64,000 bases of DNA, taken from contig NZ_JACBZA010000001.1 of the NCBI RefSeq assembly GCF_013408535.1, positions 4,858,850-4,922,849 on the forward strand, read 5' to 3'. Each line of letters begins with the position of its first letter. The stretch's first letter is position 1. This stretch comes from Actinopolymorpha cephalotaxi (GTDB taxonomy: Bacteria > Actinomycetota > Actinomycetes > Propionibacteriales > Actinopolymorphaceae). Under the pieces are notes generated by a model that saw only the letters and a program-made list of their open reading frames with translations, was not told the DNA's origin and did no database searches. Below, in pieces: positions 53,101 through 61,729 of this stretch. The translations under genes and the position numbers were made by a program.

Positions 53101-53748
53101 TCACGCGGAGAGTTCGCGCACCATACCGATCTCGCTCAGGCTCGGGTCGGAGGGCAGCGGGGCGCGTTCGCCGGTGGGCACGAAGCCGCAGCGTTCGTAC
53201 AACCGGCGAGCCGGGTCGTTCCCGTCCGTCACCCACAGGTGCACCCGGGCGGCGCCGGACCGGGCGGCCCAGTCGACCACGGCCGCGATCAGGTGGGCGC
53301 CGACTCCGCGTCCCCGGGCGGTGGGGCTGACCCACATCGACACCAGTCCGAAGGTGGCGCCGCGCCCCTCGGCCGCGCCGGAGCCGGGATCGTCGATTCC
53401 CGGCTCGCCCGGCTCGGGTTCCTCGACGTAGGCCCCGCTCATCCCGACCGCCACCGCTGGTTCTTCCGGCAGGTGGGCGAGGTAGCAGGGGAAGCCGGAC
53501 AATCGGCGCCGCCAGTCGTCCTCGACGAACGTCCGTGCCTGGGCGAGCGTCGACCCGAACGCCCACGGTGCCTCCTCCAGCGCCGCCAGCCGGATCGCCC
53601 GCCACTCCCGCCAGTCGTCCGGGCCGACCTGCCGGACCACCACGCCAGAGTCGTTCGCACCAGTGTCCGCCGCTCCGGCACCTGTCAACTCATCCTTGAC
53701 AGGGCCGGTTTCGGTCGCCGCATTCTCCACGTTCGTCACGGAGGTCAT
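53101..53748 (-). CDS. GNAT family N-acetyltransferase
   Basis: 215 residues. The GNAT core starts at VVVRQVGPDDWREWRAIRLAALEEAPWAFGSTL near residue 36, the acetyl-CoA loop is SPTARGRGVGAHLIAAV near 140, and DGNDPARRLYERCGFVPTGE near 172. There is a Glu/Pro/Gly insert near 108-125. ATG 53748 has AGGAGAGG just upstream. Divergent from the trp leader, whose start is only 46 bp away. Substrate unknown. Confidence 0.88.
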   Translation of the reverse strand: MTSVTNVENAATETGPVKDELTGAGAADTGANDSGVVVRQVGPDDWREWRAIRLAALEEAPWAFGSTLAQARTFVEDDWRRRLSGFPCYLAHLPEEPAVAVGMSGAYVEEPEPGEPGIDDPGSGAAEGRGATFGLVSMWVSPTARGRGVGAHLIAAVVDWAARSGAARVHLWVTDGNDPARRLYERCGFVPTGERAPLPSDPSLSEIGMVRELSA

Positions 53749-53757
53749 CCTCTCCTG

Positions 53758-53787
53758 CGGACACGGCAACCGCCGAGCGGTTATCGT
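53758..53787 (+). promoter_or_regulatory. Candidate trpS promoter; leaderless trp leader peptide
   Basis: CGGACA (53758-53763) and TATCGT (53782-53787) with an 18-nt spacer would start transcription near 53794, on the GTG of the leader peptide. The absence of a ribosome-binding site for that GTG is consistent with a leaderless transcript. Confidence 0.45.
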
Positions 53788-53793
53788 GTGGGT

Positions 53794-53841
53794 GTGCGTA
53801 CGCAGATCGTTCTCCGACCACTTGGTTGGTGGGCCGCCTAG
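53794..53841 (+). CDS. trp leader peptide of trpS
   Basis: 15 residues, VRTQIVLRPLGWWAA, with tandem TGG TGG codons (53827-53832) directly before the stop TAG. The Trp pair sits on the first arm of hairpin 1, the classic arrangement for ribosome stalling when Trp-tRNA is low. A GTG two codons upstream (53788) is an alternative start. Confidence 0.82.
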   Translation: MRTQIVLRPLGWWAA

Positions 53842-53900
53842 GGCGGCCCCCGATCGCGTACGACGCACCCAGCATCCGGCCGCCCCTGCGAGGGCGGCCG
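53831..53900 (+). promoter_or_regulatory. Ribosome-mediated attenuator in front of trpS
   Basis: Four mutually exclusive segments: 1 GGGCCGCC (53831-53838), 2 GGCGGCCC (53842-53849), 3 CGGCCGCCC (53877-53885), 4 GGGCGGCCG (53892-53900). 1:2 and 3:4 are perfect stems; segment 2 (as GGGCGGCC, 53841-53848) also pairs perfectly with segment 3, forming the antiterminator. Stalling on the Trp codons would block segment 1, favour 2:3 and prevent the 3:4 terminator. No T-run follows, as is common in actinobacteria. Confidence 0.85.
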
Positions 53901-53953
53901 TCGCATGTGTGGACCCGTCCCTCGCGGCGGCGGCTCCGACCAAGGAGCCTCAC

Positions 53954-55009
53954 ATGAGCCACACAGCCACCGACAACAGGGGCATCGACGACACGGTCAC
54001 GAGCCACCGGGCCACGAACCCCGCGGGCACGAACCGCACGATCTTCTCCGGCATCCAGCCCACCGGCCGGCTGACCCTCGGCAACTATCTCGGCGCGCTG
54101 GGCCGGTTCGTCGACCTGCAGCACGCCGCCCGGTGCGTGTTCTGCGTCGTCGACCTGCACGCGCTCACCGTCGAGCACGATCCGAGGCGGCTGCACCAGC
54201 TGACCCGGGAGACCGCGACGATCTACCTCGCGGCCGGCCTGGACCCGGCGGTCTGCGTACTCACCAGGCAGAGCGACGTGTCCGCGCACACCGAACTCAT
54301 GTACCTGCTGGAGTCGACGGCCTACGTCGGCGAGCTGAACCGGATGATCCAGTTCAAGGAGAAGGGGCGCGGCCGGCCGCGCACCCGGGTGTCGCTGTAC
54401 ACCTATCCGGTGCTGATGGCCGCCGACATCCTGCTGTACGGGGGTACGGAGGTGCCGGTCGGTGACGACCAGCGCCAGCACGTGGAGCTCGCCCGCGACC
54501 TGGCGATCCGGTTCAACCGGGAGTACGGGCGTACGTTCGTCGTGCCGGAGATGAGCCCGGCCACCGTGGGCGCGCGGGTGATGGACCTGCAGAACCCGAC
54601 CGCGAAGATGAGCAAGGACGCACCCGCGGACTCGCTGGGATCCATCCGGCTGCTCGACCCGCCCGAGGTGATCGTCCGCAAGGTGTCCCGCGCGGTCACC
54701 GACACCTCGCCGGACGTCGGTTACGACCCCGAGAACCGGCCGGGGGTGTCCAACCTGCTGGAGATCCTCGCGGGCTGCACCGGGGAGTCCGACCCGGCCG
54801 CGCTGGCCGGGAAGTACGACGGGTACGCCGCGCTCAAACGGGACACCGCCGACGCAGTCGTGGGCGTACTGGAGCCGCTGCAGAACAGGTACGCCGAACT
54901 CGCCGCGGATCCCGCACACGTCGACGCGACCCTTCGCCTCGGCGCCGAACGCGCCCGGGAACTCGCCGCACCCACCCTCGCCGCCGCCCGGACGGCGATC
55001 GGGCTGTGA
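53954..55009 (+). CDS. trpS: Tryptophanyl-tRNA synthetase
   Basis: Class I synthetase charging tRNA-Trp. 351 residues. HIGH-equivalent motif TGRLTLGNYLGAL near residue 37, FCVVDLHALT near 62, MYLLESTAYVGELNRM, and the KMSKS loop AKMSKDAPAD near 216. ATG 53954 has AAGGAG at a good distance; longer frames extend into the leader and GNAT region and are rejected. The N-terminal 28 residues precede the first strand and are not conserved. Expression is probably controlled by the attenuator upstream. Confidence 0.96.
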   Translation: MSHTATDNRGIDDTVTSHRATNPAGTNRTIFSGIQPTGRLTLGNYLGALGRFVDLQHAARCVFCVVDLHALTVEHDPRRLHQLTRETATIYLAAGLDPAVCVLTRQSDVSAHTELMYLLESTAYVGELNRMIQFKEKGRGRPRTRVSLYTYPVLMAADILLYGGTEVPVGDDQRQHVELARDLAIRFNREYGRTFVVPEMSPATVGARVMDLQNPTAKMSKDAPADSLGSIRLLDPPEVIVRKVSRAVTDTSPDVGYDPENRPGVSNLLEILAGCTGESDPAALAGKYDGYAALKRDTADAVVGVLEPLQNRYAELAADPAHVDATLRLGAERARELAAPTLAAARTAIGL

Positions 55010-55084
55010 TCGGAGGGAACGACCGGGCCTCACCCGTCCCCGGAGGGTGTTGATCCTTCCGGGGATGCGGGGAACGATCGGGGC

Positions 55085-55465
55085 ATGGTGCTGAGCAAGC
55101 GGGTCGCGAGGTTCAACAAGGTCGCCACCAACCGGGTCCTCGGCAGGGCGGCGCCCCGGCTGCCGGGGCTGGCGATGGTCGTCCACCAGGGCCGCACGTC
55201 GGGCCGGCGGTACGAGACGCCGGTGAACGTCTTCGCACGCCCCGACGGCTACGTCATAGCCCTGACCTACGGACCCGACGCGGACTGGGTGCGCAACGTG
55301 CTCGCCGCGGGCGGCTGCGAGATCGTCAGCAAGGGCGAGACGATCCGGCTGACCGACCCTCGCGTGGTGCACGACGAGGCTCGTACGGACATGCCGAAGC
55401 GGGTCAGGTTCATCCTGGCCCGCTTCGGCGTGACCGACTTCCTGCACCTGCGCCGCGTGGACTGA
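55085..55465 (+). CDS. DDN/F420-binding split-barrel family protein (nitroreductase-like)
   Basis: 126 residues. The pattern NRVLGRAAPRLPGLAMVVHQGRTSGRRYETPVNVF, with the RTSGRRYETPV segment, ALTYGPDADWVRNVLAAGGCEI and the C-terminal FGVTDFLHLRR is that of the deazaflavin-dependent nitroreductase family (DUF385), which uses F420H2 to reduce quinones or nitro compounds. Substrate unknown. ATG at 55085. It is 75 bp downstream of trpS on the same strand and converges with proC. Confidence 0.85.
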   Translation: MVLSKRVARFNKVATNRVLGRAAPRLPGLAMVVHQGRTSGRRYETPVNVFARPDGYVIALTYGPDADWVRNVLAAGGCEIVSKGETIRLTDPRVVHDEARTDMPKRVRFILARFGVTDFLHLRRVD

Positions 55466-55496
55466 GCAGCACGGACCGAGCGCTGCGGCCGTCGGC

Positions 55497-56315
55497 TCAC
55501 TCGGCGGCGGCCGCGATCTCGCGGGCCCGGTCGCGGGCCGCCTCGATGGCGTCCAGCACCGCGGCCCGGACCCGGTGGCTCTCCAGCTCGCGGATGGCAT
55601 TGATCGTGGTGCCGCCCGGGGAGGTGACCGCCTCCCGCAACGCCACCGGGTGCTCACCTGTGTCGCGCAGCATCACCGCCGCACCGAGCGCGGCCTGCAC
55701 GATCAGGTCGTGCGCCACCTGGCGCGGCAGCCCGAGCAGGATGCCGGCGTCGGTCATCGCCTCGACGAGGTAGTAGAAGTACGCCGGGCCCGAACCCGAC
55801 AGGGCCGTCACCGCGTCCTGCTGCGACTCGGGCAGCCGCAGCGTCTGTCCCAGCGGGCTCAGCATCTCCTCGGTCAGCGCGAGGTGCTCCGCGCTGGCGT
55901 GCGAACCGGCCGAGATCGCGCTCATCGCCTGGTCGACCAGGGCCGGGGTGTTGGACATCACCCGTACGACCGGGGTGGCGTCCGGCAGCCGCTTCTCGAA
56001 GAACGCGGTCGGCAGCCCGGCGCACAGGGTCACCACCAGCTTCCCGGCCGGGACAGCCGGCGCGAGCTCGACCATCAACGTGCCGGCATCCTGCGGCTTG
56101 ACCGCGATCACCAGCACGTCCGCGGCGGCGGCCGCCTCGGTGTTGGGCAGGACGCGGACGCCGTAGCGCTCGGCGAGCTGTTCGCCGCGCTCGGCCCGGC
56201 GGGCCGTCGCGATCAGCCGGTTCGCCGGCCAGCCGGCCCGGAGCAGGCCGGACAGGATGGCCTCGCCCATCTTCCCGGCGCCGATCACGGCGATCGTGTG
56301 CTGGACGGCGTTCAT
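55497..56315 (-). CDS. proC: Pyrroline-5-carboxylate reductase
   Basis: Last step of proline synthesis, NADPH-dependent. 272 residues. IAVIGAGKMGEAILSGLLRAG near residue 8 is the Rossmann motif; DVLVIAVKPQDAG near 67; RVMSNTPALVDQAMSAI near 118; and the signature ALSGSGPAYFYYLVEAM near 166, followed by SPGGTTINAIRELE near 238. ATG 56315 gives the normal N-terminus; an open frame upstream belongs to the proline dehydrogenase shadow. Next to a proline-degrading enzyme gene, 116 bp apart. Confidence 0.95.
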   Translation of the reverse strand: MNAVQHTIAVIGAGKMGEAILSGLLRAGWPANRLIATARRAERGEQLAERYGVRVLPNTEAAAAADVLVIAVKPQDAGTLMVELAPAVPAGKLVVTLCAGLPTAFFEKRLPDATPVVRVMSNTPALVDQAMSAISAGSHASAEHLALTEEMLSPLGQTLRLPESQQDAVTALSGSGPAYFYYLVEAMTDAGILLGLPRQVAHDLIVQAALGAAVMLRDTGEHPVALREAVTSPGGTTINAIRELESHRVRAAVLDAIEAARDRAREIAAAAE

Positions 56316-56431
56316 CGCGGCATCATCCTTACGAGCGGGTGCGGTGAGTTGGCTTCTCGTACGCGCGGACAGCCCTACACCTACACCCACCCGGCCCGTC
56401 GCCGGCGACCCGGTCAGGTCCCGGGTCCGGC

Positions 56432-57364
56432 TCAGGTCCGGGTGAGCAGCGAGCGCACGAAGAACGCGGTGTTGGCCGGGCGCTCCGCCATCCGGCGCAT
56501 GAGGTAGGCGTACCACTCGTCGCCGTACGGCACGTAGACCCGGACGGTGTCGCCCAGGTCGGCCAGCCGCCGCTGCTCCTGCGGCCGGATGCCGTACAGC
56601 ATCTGGTACTCGTAGCTGCCGCGGGACCGGTCGTGGCGCATCGCGAGAGCGCCGGCGATCTCGATCAGCCGCGGGTCGTGGGTGGCGATCATCGGGTAGC
56701 CCTGGCCGGCCATCAGGATCTTCAGGCAGCGGACGTAGGACCGGTCCACGTCGCCGGTCTTCTGGTACGCCACCGAGGCGGGCTCGGCGTAGGCGCCCTT
56801 GCACAGCCGCACCCGGGAACCCTCGTGGGCGAGGTCGCGGCAGTCGGCCTCCGTGCGGTGGAGGTACGCCTGCAGGACCGCGCCGGTCTCGGGGAAGTCG
56901 CGGCGCAGCTCGTGCAGGATCGACAGCGTGGCCTCGACGGCGGTGTGGTCCTCCATGTCGAGGGTCACCGTGGTGCCGGCGTTGCGGGCGGCGTCGGCGA
57001 TGGACCGGGCGTTGTCGAGGGCGATCTTCTCCCCGTCGGCGCCGAGCGCCCGGCCCACGGCGGACAGCTTGACCGAGATCTCCGCGCCGCGGGTGAGGCC
57101 GGCGCGGTGCAGCCGGTCGAGCAGGATGAGGTACGCCTGGGTGGCCCGGGTGGCCTGGTCGCGGTCGCGGGTGTCCTCGCCGAGGTAGTCGATCGAGGAC
57201 TGCAAGCCGTCGGTGAGCAACCGGCGCGCCGCTTCCACCGCCTCGTCGGCGGTCTCCCCGGCGACGTACCGCGCCACGATCGCCGACGAGACCGGCATCG
57301 TGGAGACCAGCTTCCGCAGCCGCCGGCTGCGGGCGCCGGTCAGCAGCGCCTGGCGTAGGACCAC
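56432..57364 (-). CDS. Proline dehydrogenase
   Basis: FAD enzyme oxidising proline to pyrroline-5-carboxylate. 310 residues, the short PutB/PRODH form. It has ISVKLSAVGRAL near residue 95, TVTLDMEDHTAVEATL near 130, QAYLHRTEADCRDLA near 165, VRLCKGAYAEPASVA near 186, ATHDPRLIEIAG near 229 and the C-terminal YVPYGDEWYAYLMRRMAERPAN, all typical. The initiating ATG is at 57364. No 1-pyrroline-5-carboxylate dehydrogenase gene is adjacent in this window. Confidence 0.95.
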   Translation of the reverse strand: MVLRQALLTGARSRRLRKLVSTMPVSSAIVARYVAGETADEAVEAARRLLTDGLQSSIDYLGEDTRDRDQATRATQAYLILLDRLHRAGLTRGAEISVKLSAVGRALGADGEKIALDNARSIADAARNAGTTVTLDMEDHTAVEATLSILHELRRDFPETGAVLQAYLHRTEADCRDLAHEGSRVRLCKGAYAEPASVAYQKTGDVDRSYVRCLKILMAGQGYPMIATHDPRLIEIAGALAMRHDRSRGSYEYQMLYGIRPQEQRRLADLGDTVRVYVPYGDEWYAYLMRRMAERPANTAFFVRSLLTRT

Positions 57365-57390
57365 CGTGACCCTCCCAAGGTCGAGCCCCG

Positions 57391-57438
57391 CGATCAGTGA
57401 GATCAGCGATCAGTGAGATCAGCGATCGGTGTGATCGG
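57391..57438. repeat. Three 16-bp tandem repeats between proline dehydrogenase and CorC-like gene
   Basis: CGATCAGTGAGATCAG occurs at 57391 and 57407 exactly, with a third unit CGATCGGTGTGATCGG at 57423. Each unit contains the GATC dyads. They lie 27 bp upstream of the proline dehydrogenase start, so they could be binding sites for a regulator. Confidence 0.8.
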
Positions 57439-57512
57439 TGATCTCATCCGTCGGTCGGTACCCGGCCCTGTCAGGCTACGCCCCGGCACCCGCCGAACGG
57501 AGGCCGATCATG

Positions 57513-58550
57513 TCAGCGGGCCTCCTGGTGCTGGCGAGGGGGTACCAGTCGCAGGAGTACGTCGTCCAGGGTGAGCACGCCCGTGGTCGTACCCGACTCG
57601 TCGTCGACCCGGGCCAGGTGGCTCGCACCGAGCCGGAGTGCTGCCAGCACCTCCACCAGCGGCGTCGCGGTGGTGATCGCCGGCAGCCGGCGGATCCGGT
57701 CCGGCACCAGCGGCCGCGGGCGCTCGTCGGCGGTGTCGGCGAGGACGTCCTTGAGGTGGACGTACCCGGACAGAAGCCCCTCGGAGTCCCGGCGGGGGAA
57801 GCGCGAGTGGCCGGTGCGGGCGGACAGCTCCTCCACGTCGGCGGCGGTGGCTCGCGCGTCGATCAGCACCACCGAGTCCAGCGGGATGGCGACGTCGCCG
57901 GCGGTGCCCTCGGCGAACGCCAGCGCCTCGGTGGTGAGCCGGTGCTCGTCCTCGTCGACCAGGCCCTCGTTCCGTGACTCCGCGAGCAGGTGGCCCACCT
58001 CCTCGTGGGTCACCGCGTCGTCCACCTCGTCCTGCGGGGTGACCCGCAGCAGCCACAGGACGCCGTTGGCGGCGCCGTTCAGTCCGGTGATCACCGGACG
58101 GATGGCCCGCACCATCGCCCGCAGCGGCGGTCCGAGGGCGAGCGCCGCCCGGTCGGGTGCGGCCAGGGCGATGTTCTTGGGGACCATCTCCCCCAGGACC
58201 ACGTGCAGCGCGACCACCACCAGCAAAGCGATCACAATGGCGACCGGGTGGAGCAGCGCGTGGGGTACGCCGACCGTCTCGAACGCCGGCTGGATCAGGT
58301 GCGCCAGGGCGGGTTCGGCGACCGCGCCGAGCCCGACCGTGGACAACGTGATGCCGAGCTGGGCGCCGGCCATCATCAGCGTCACCCGGCGGATCGCCCA
58401 CATCGTCGAACGCGCCCGGCGGGACCCGGCCTCCACCAGTGGCTCGATCTGGCTGCGGCGGACCGAGACCAGGGCGAACTCCGCCCCGACGAAGAACGCG
58501 TTCGCCGCCAGCAGGACGAGCGACAGGATCAGTGCGCCGCCGTCACTCAT
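57513..58550 (-). CDS. CNNM/CorC (HlyC-like) family membrane protein, short form
   Basis: 345 residues: a DUF21 domain with four helices (LILSLVLLAANAFFVGAEFALVSVRRSQIE from residue 8, VVALHVVLGEMVPKNIALA near 115) followed by a CBS pair (about 205-330, with EELSARTGHSRFPR, LSGYVHLKDVLAD, HLARVDDESGTTTGVLTLDD). The C-terminal CorC/HlyC domain is absent. ATG 58550 overlaps the stop of the upstream paralogue by 8 nt (ATGAGTGA). The family is linked to Mg/Co transport; the name hemolysin is historical. Confidence 0.9.
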   Translation of the reverse strand: MSDGGALILSLVLLAANAFFVGAEFALVSVRRSQIEPLVEAGSRRARSTMWAIRRVTLMMAGAQLGITLSTVGLGAVAEPALAHLIQPAFETVGVPHALLHPVAIVIALLVVVALHVVLGEMVPKNIALAAPDRAALALGPPLRAMVRAIRPVITGLNGAANGVLWLLRVTPQDEVDDAVTHEEVGHLLAESRNEGLVDEDEHRLTTEALAFAEGTAGDVAIPLDSVVLIDARATAADVEELSARTGHSRFPRRDSEGLLSGYVHLKDVLADTADERPRPLVPDRIRRLPAITTATPLVEVLAALRLGASHLARVDDESGTTTGVLTLDDVLLRLVPPRQHQEAR

Positions 58551-60006
58551 GGCCCGCACCTCCGTGTCCGTTGCGTACGGCGCGTCCGTTGCCCGCTGCG
58601 TGTCTGTTGCCCGCCGCGTGTCCGTTGCCGGCGCCCACACCGGCTTCCTGGGTGCCGCCGGCCGGCCCGTCGGCCCGCTCGCCGCTCTGCCCGTCGGGCT
58701 GCTCGCCGTCGGGGGTGGGCTCGACGTGCACCTGGTCGATGCGGTGGTTGTCCATCCGGGCCACCGTGATCCGTACGCCGTCCACGACCGCGGAGTCACC
58801 GGCCTCGGGCACCCGGCCGAGCCGGTGCAGCACCAGGCCGGCGACGGTCTCGTACCGATGGTCGTCGGCCGGCAGCCGGACGCGGGTCAGCTCGCGCACC
58901 TCGTCCGGGCGGAGCAGCCCGGAGATCACCCAGCCGTCCTCGGTGCGCTCGTGCGTCGGGGCCGGCTCGTCGTGCTCGTCGGACACCTCGCCGACGATCT
59001 CCTCCACGACGTCCTCGAACGTCGTGATGCCGGCGGTCCCGCCGTACTCGTCGAGCACGACGCACAGCTCGGTCCGGTAGTCGCGCAGCGCCCACAGCAC
59101 CTCGTCCAGGGGTGCGGTGTCGGGCACCACCAGGGGTTCGCCGGCGAACGTGCCGACGGTGGTGGTCGCGCGCTCCGCGGCCGGCACCGCGATCGCCTGG
59201 CTCAGCTGGACCACGCCCACGATGTCGTCCAGGTCGTCACCGCGCGCCACCGGGAACCGGGACAGGCCGTGCTCACGGGCCAGGTCGACCACCCGCTGCG
59301 CGGAGTCGTGGTCGGCCAGCCAGACCAGCCGGGTGCGCGGAGTGAGGACGTCGCGGGCCCGCTTGTCGTCGAAGCGGAGCATGCGTTCGACCAGGTCGGC
59401 GGTGGACTCCGCCAGCGAGCCCGACTCGGCCGAACTGCGTACGACCGACACCAGCTCCTCGGGGGTGCGGGCCGAGGCCAGCTCCTCCTGCGGCTCGATG
59501 CCGAGCGCCCGGACCACGCGGTTGGCGGAGCTGTTGAGCGCGACGGTGAGCGGCTTGGTGGCGGTGGTGAAGGCCCGCAGCGGCAACTGCACCGTCCGCG
59601 CGACACCCATCGGATGGGCGATGGCGAGGTTCTTCGGCACGAGTTCGCCGAACACCATGGTGGCCAGCGTCACGATCACCAGCGCGAGGGTCAGGGAGAT
59701 CCCGCGGACCCCGCCGTCGCCGACACCGACCGCCGCGAGCGGGGCATGCAGGAGTCCGGCCACCGCGGGCTCGGCCAGCCAGCCGACGGCGAGGTTGGTG
59801 ACGGTGATGCCGATCTGGGCGCTGGACAGGTGGGTGGAGAGGTTCGGGAGGGCGGCTTCGAGGCTACGCGCGCCCTTCATCCCGGCCTCGGCGGCCCGCT
59901 CGACCGCGGGGCGGCTCACCGTCACCAGCGAGAACTCCGCGGCGACGAAGACGCCGCAAACCAGGATGAGAAGGACGGACGCCGCCACCAGCAGGGCGGT
60001 CAGCAT
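58543..60006 (-). CDS. CNNM/CorC (HlyC) family membrane protein, full form
   Basis: 487 residues: DUF21 (LLVAASVLLILVCGVFVAAEFSLVTVSR from residue 5, VFGELVPKNLAIAHP near 123), a CBS pair (about 215-335: LTPRTRLVWLADHDSAQRVV, GLSRFPVARGDDLDDIVGVVQL, ELCVVLDEYGGTAGITTFEDV), then the CorC/HlyC domain (about 350-435: DGWVISGLLRPDEVREL, GDSAVVDGVRITVARM). Coupled to the short paralogue downstream, suggesting a heterodimer. The last 45 residues are a Gly/Asn/His repeat encoded by the 18-bp tandem units listed separately. Confidence 0.92.
   Translation of the reverse strand: MLTALLVAASVLLILVCGVFVAAEFSLVTVSRPAVERAAEAGMKGARSLEAALPNLSTHLSSAQIGITVTNLAVGWLAEPAVAGLLHAPLAAVGVGDGGVRGISLTLALVIVTLATMVFGELVPKNLAIAHPMGVARTVQLPLRAFTTATKPLTVALNSSANRVVRALGIEPQEELASARTPEELVSVVRSSAESGSLAESTADLVERMLRFDDKRARDVLTPRTRLVWLADHDSAQRVVDLAREHGLSRFPVARGDDLDDIVGVVQLSQAIAVPAAERATTTVGTFAGEPLVVPDTAPLDEVLWALRDYRTELCVVLDEYGGTAGITTFEDVVEEIVGEVSDEHDEPAPTHERTEDGWVISGLLRPDEVRELTRVRLPADDHRYETVAGLVLHRLGRVPEAGDSAVVDGVRITVARMDNHRIDQVHVEPTPDGEQPDGQSGERADGPAGGTQEAGVGAGNGHAAGNRHAAGNGRAVRNGHGGAGHE
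58563..58634. repeat. Four 18-bp tandem repeats in the C-terminal tail of the long CorC-like gene
   Basis: Units of the CGTGTCCGTTGCCC type at 58563, 58581, 58599 and 58617, encoding an AGNGHA-like hexapeptide. In-frame copy-number changes would be tolerated. Confidence 0.8.
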
Positions 60007-60268
60007 GTGTACGTCACCAGCGTTTCACTGCCGGGCGGGCGGTCGGACGGATGTCGGTACGCCGCTCCGGCGGAGCGTTGTGAACCTGCCATGTCTCCAG
60101 TCCAGTGGACGGTGGTCGTCGGTGCGGCCCGGCGACGGTCGGGCCCTGGGGCCCCGGTGTCCGCGGTCGGCCGCAGCCGCCGAGCCTACCCGCGACGGGG
60201 CGCGCCCGCTTCCCGTAGGGACGGGAGACCAGGCTCGGGAGGTCGGGACGGGAGATCGGGAGGGGAGG

Positions 60269-61729
60269 TCAGGACGGGTCGTGCCGGTCGAGGAAGGTGT
60301 AGACGTCGGTCTCGTCCACGCCCGGGAAGTTCCCGGTCGGCAACGCGGCGAGCACGTGGGAGTGCGCCCGCGCCGACGGCCAGGCCGCGCCCTCCCAGCG
60401 GGCGCTGAGCTCCGGTGGCGGCAGGGAGCAGCACGGGCCGGCCGGGCAGCGCGACGTGGCCCGGTTGGTGGTCTCCCGGCCGCGGAACCACCGCGACTGC
60501 TCGTACGCCACACCCAGGGTGACCGCGAAGTGGCGCTCCCGGCCGGGGTCGACGTGGGAGACGCACCAGTGCGTGCCGTCCGGGGTGTCGGTGTACTGGT
60601 AGTACGGCGAGTAGCGGTCCGCGGCGGCGAAGACCCGCCGGCCGGCCCAGCGCCGGCACATCCGCTGGCCCTCGATCGCACCGGTCGGGTCGGCCGGGAA
60701 CAACAACCCGTCGTTCTCGTACGCCTTGTAGATCGTGCCGGCCTCGTCGTTGCGGACGAAGTGGCACCGCAGGTCGAGGTGGCGGGTGGCGAGGTTGGTG
60801 AACCGGTGCGCGGCCATCTCGTACGACACCGCGAACACGTCCCGCAGGTCCTCCACTGCGAGGTCGCGATCCGCCTTCGCCCGTTGGAGAAACGGCACCG
60901 CCTGCTGCTCGGGTACGAGGACGGCGGCGGCGAAGTAGTTGGCCTCCACCCGCTGGCGCAGGAAGTCGGCGAAGTCGCGTGGCTGCTCGTGCCCGAGGAC
61001 GAAGTGGCCGACGGTCTGCAGCAGGATGCCTCGGTGGGTGTGCATCCCGAGCGACTCCCGCCGCAGGTAGATGCGGTTGTTGCGCAGGTCGGTGACGGAC
61101 CGGACCGAGCGCGGCAGGTCCTCGGCGTACCGCACCTGGAATCCGCAGTGCATCACGATCGCGGCCGCCAGTGCGTCCGACAACGTTCCGCCGCGGTAGC
61201 CGACCGCGGTCAGGGTTTCCACCGCGAGGCGTTCGACCTCGGTGAAGTAGTTGCCGCGGTCCCGCATCCGCCGGCGCAACTCCGCGTTGGCGGCGCGTGC
61301 GTCCTCCGGCGTGGCGGTGGGTTTGGTGTCGCGGCGCCGGAGTTCGCCGTAGAGCGCGGTGAGGTGTTCGAGCACCTCGGTGGGCACCCGCGGCCCGACC
61401 CGAAGTTGTGGCAGATCGAGTTGTTTGTAAAGGGTTTCGCGTTGCGCCTCCTCCAGCGCAATCTCCAGTTGCGCACGTCTGCTCGGCGGTGTCGGGGACA
61501 GCAGGTCGTCGACGGTTACGTCCAGAGCCTTGGCAAGTGCGGTGATCAGGGACAGTTTGGGCTCGCGCCGGCCGTTCTCCAGAAGGGAAAGCTGGGACGG
61601 GGCACGGCCCACCCGCTCGCCGAGTTCGGCCAGTGTCAACTGTCGGTTGCGTCGCAGGTGGCGCAGTTGCTGCCCGAATGTGGGCAGATGGAGGTCTGCC
61701 GGCACGATGGTGGACTCCTCTTCGATCAC
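60269..61729 (-). CDS. XRE/ImmA-IrrE-like short-chain fatty acid regulator, RamB type
   Basis: 486 residues. N-terminal XRE helix-turn-helix FGQQLRHLRRNRQLTLAELGERVGRAPSQLSLLENGRREPKLSLITALAKALDV (about 18-70), then a linker helix (90-135), an ImmA/IrrE-like region with LLQTVGHFVLGHE near residue 239, and a C-terminal DUF2083-like zinc part (ATSRCPAGPCCSLPPPELS). The zincin HEXXH is changed to VGHFVLGH, so the protease activity is probably gone. RamB in Corynebacterium and Mycobacterium controls the glyoxylate bypass genes; here the gene diverges from aceA (isocitrate lyase), 133 bp apart. GTG start at 61729. Confidence 0.87.
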   Translation of the reverse strand: MIEEESTIVPADLHLPTFGQQLRHLRRNRQLTLAELGERVGRAPSQLSLLENGRREPKLSLITALAKALDVTVDDLLSPTPPSRRAQLEIALEEAQRETLYKQLDLPQLRVGPRVPTEVLEHLTALYGELRRRDTKPTATPEDARAANAELRRRMRDRGNYFTEVERLAVETLTAVGYRGGTLSDALAAAIVMHCGFQVRYAEDLPRSVRSVTDLRNNRIYLRRESLGMHTHRGILLQTVGHFVLGHEQPRDFADFLRQRVEANYFAAAVLVPEQQAVPFLQRAKADRDLAVEDLRDVFAVSYEMAAHRFTNLATRHLDLRCHFVRNDEAGTIYKAYENDGLLFPADPTGAIEGQRMCRRWAGRRVFAAADRYSPYYQYTDTPDGTHWCVSHVDPGRERHFAVTLGVAYEQSRWFRGRETTNRATSRCPAGPCCSLPPPELSARWEGAAWPSARAHSHVLAALPTGNFPGVDETDVYTFLDRHDPS

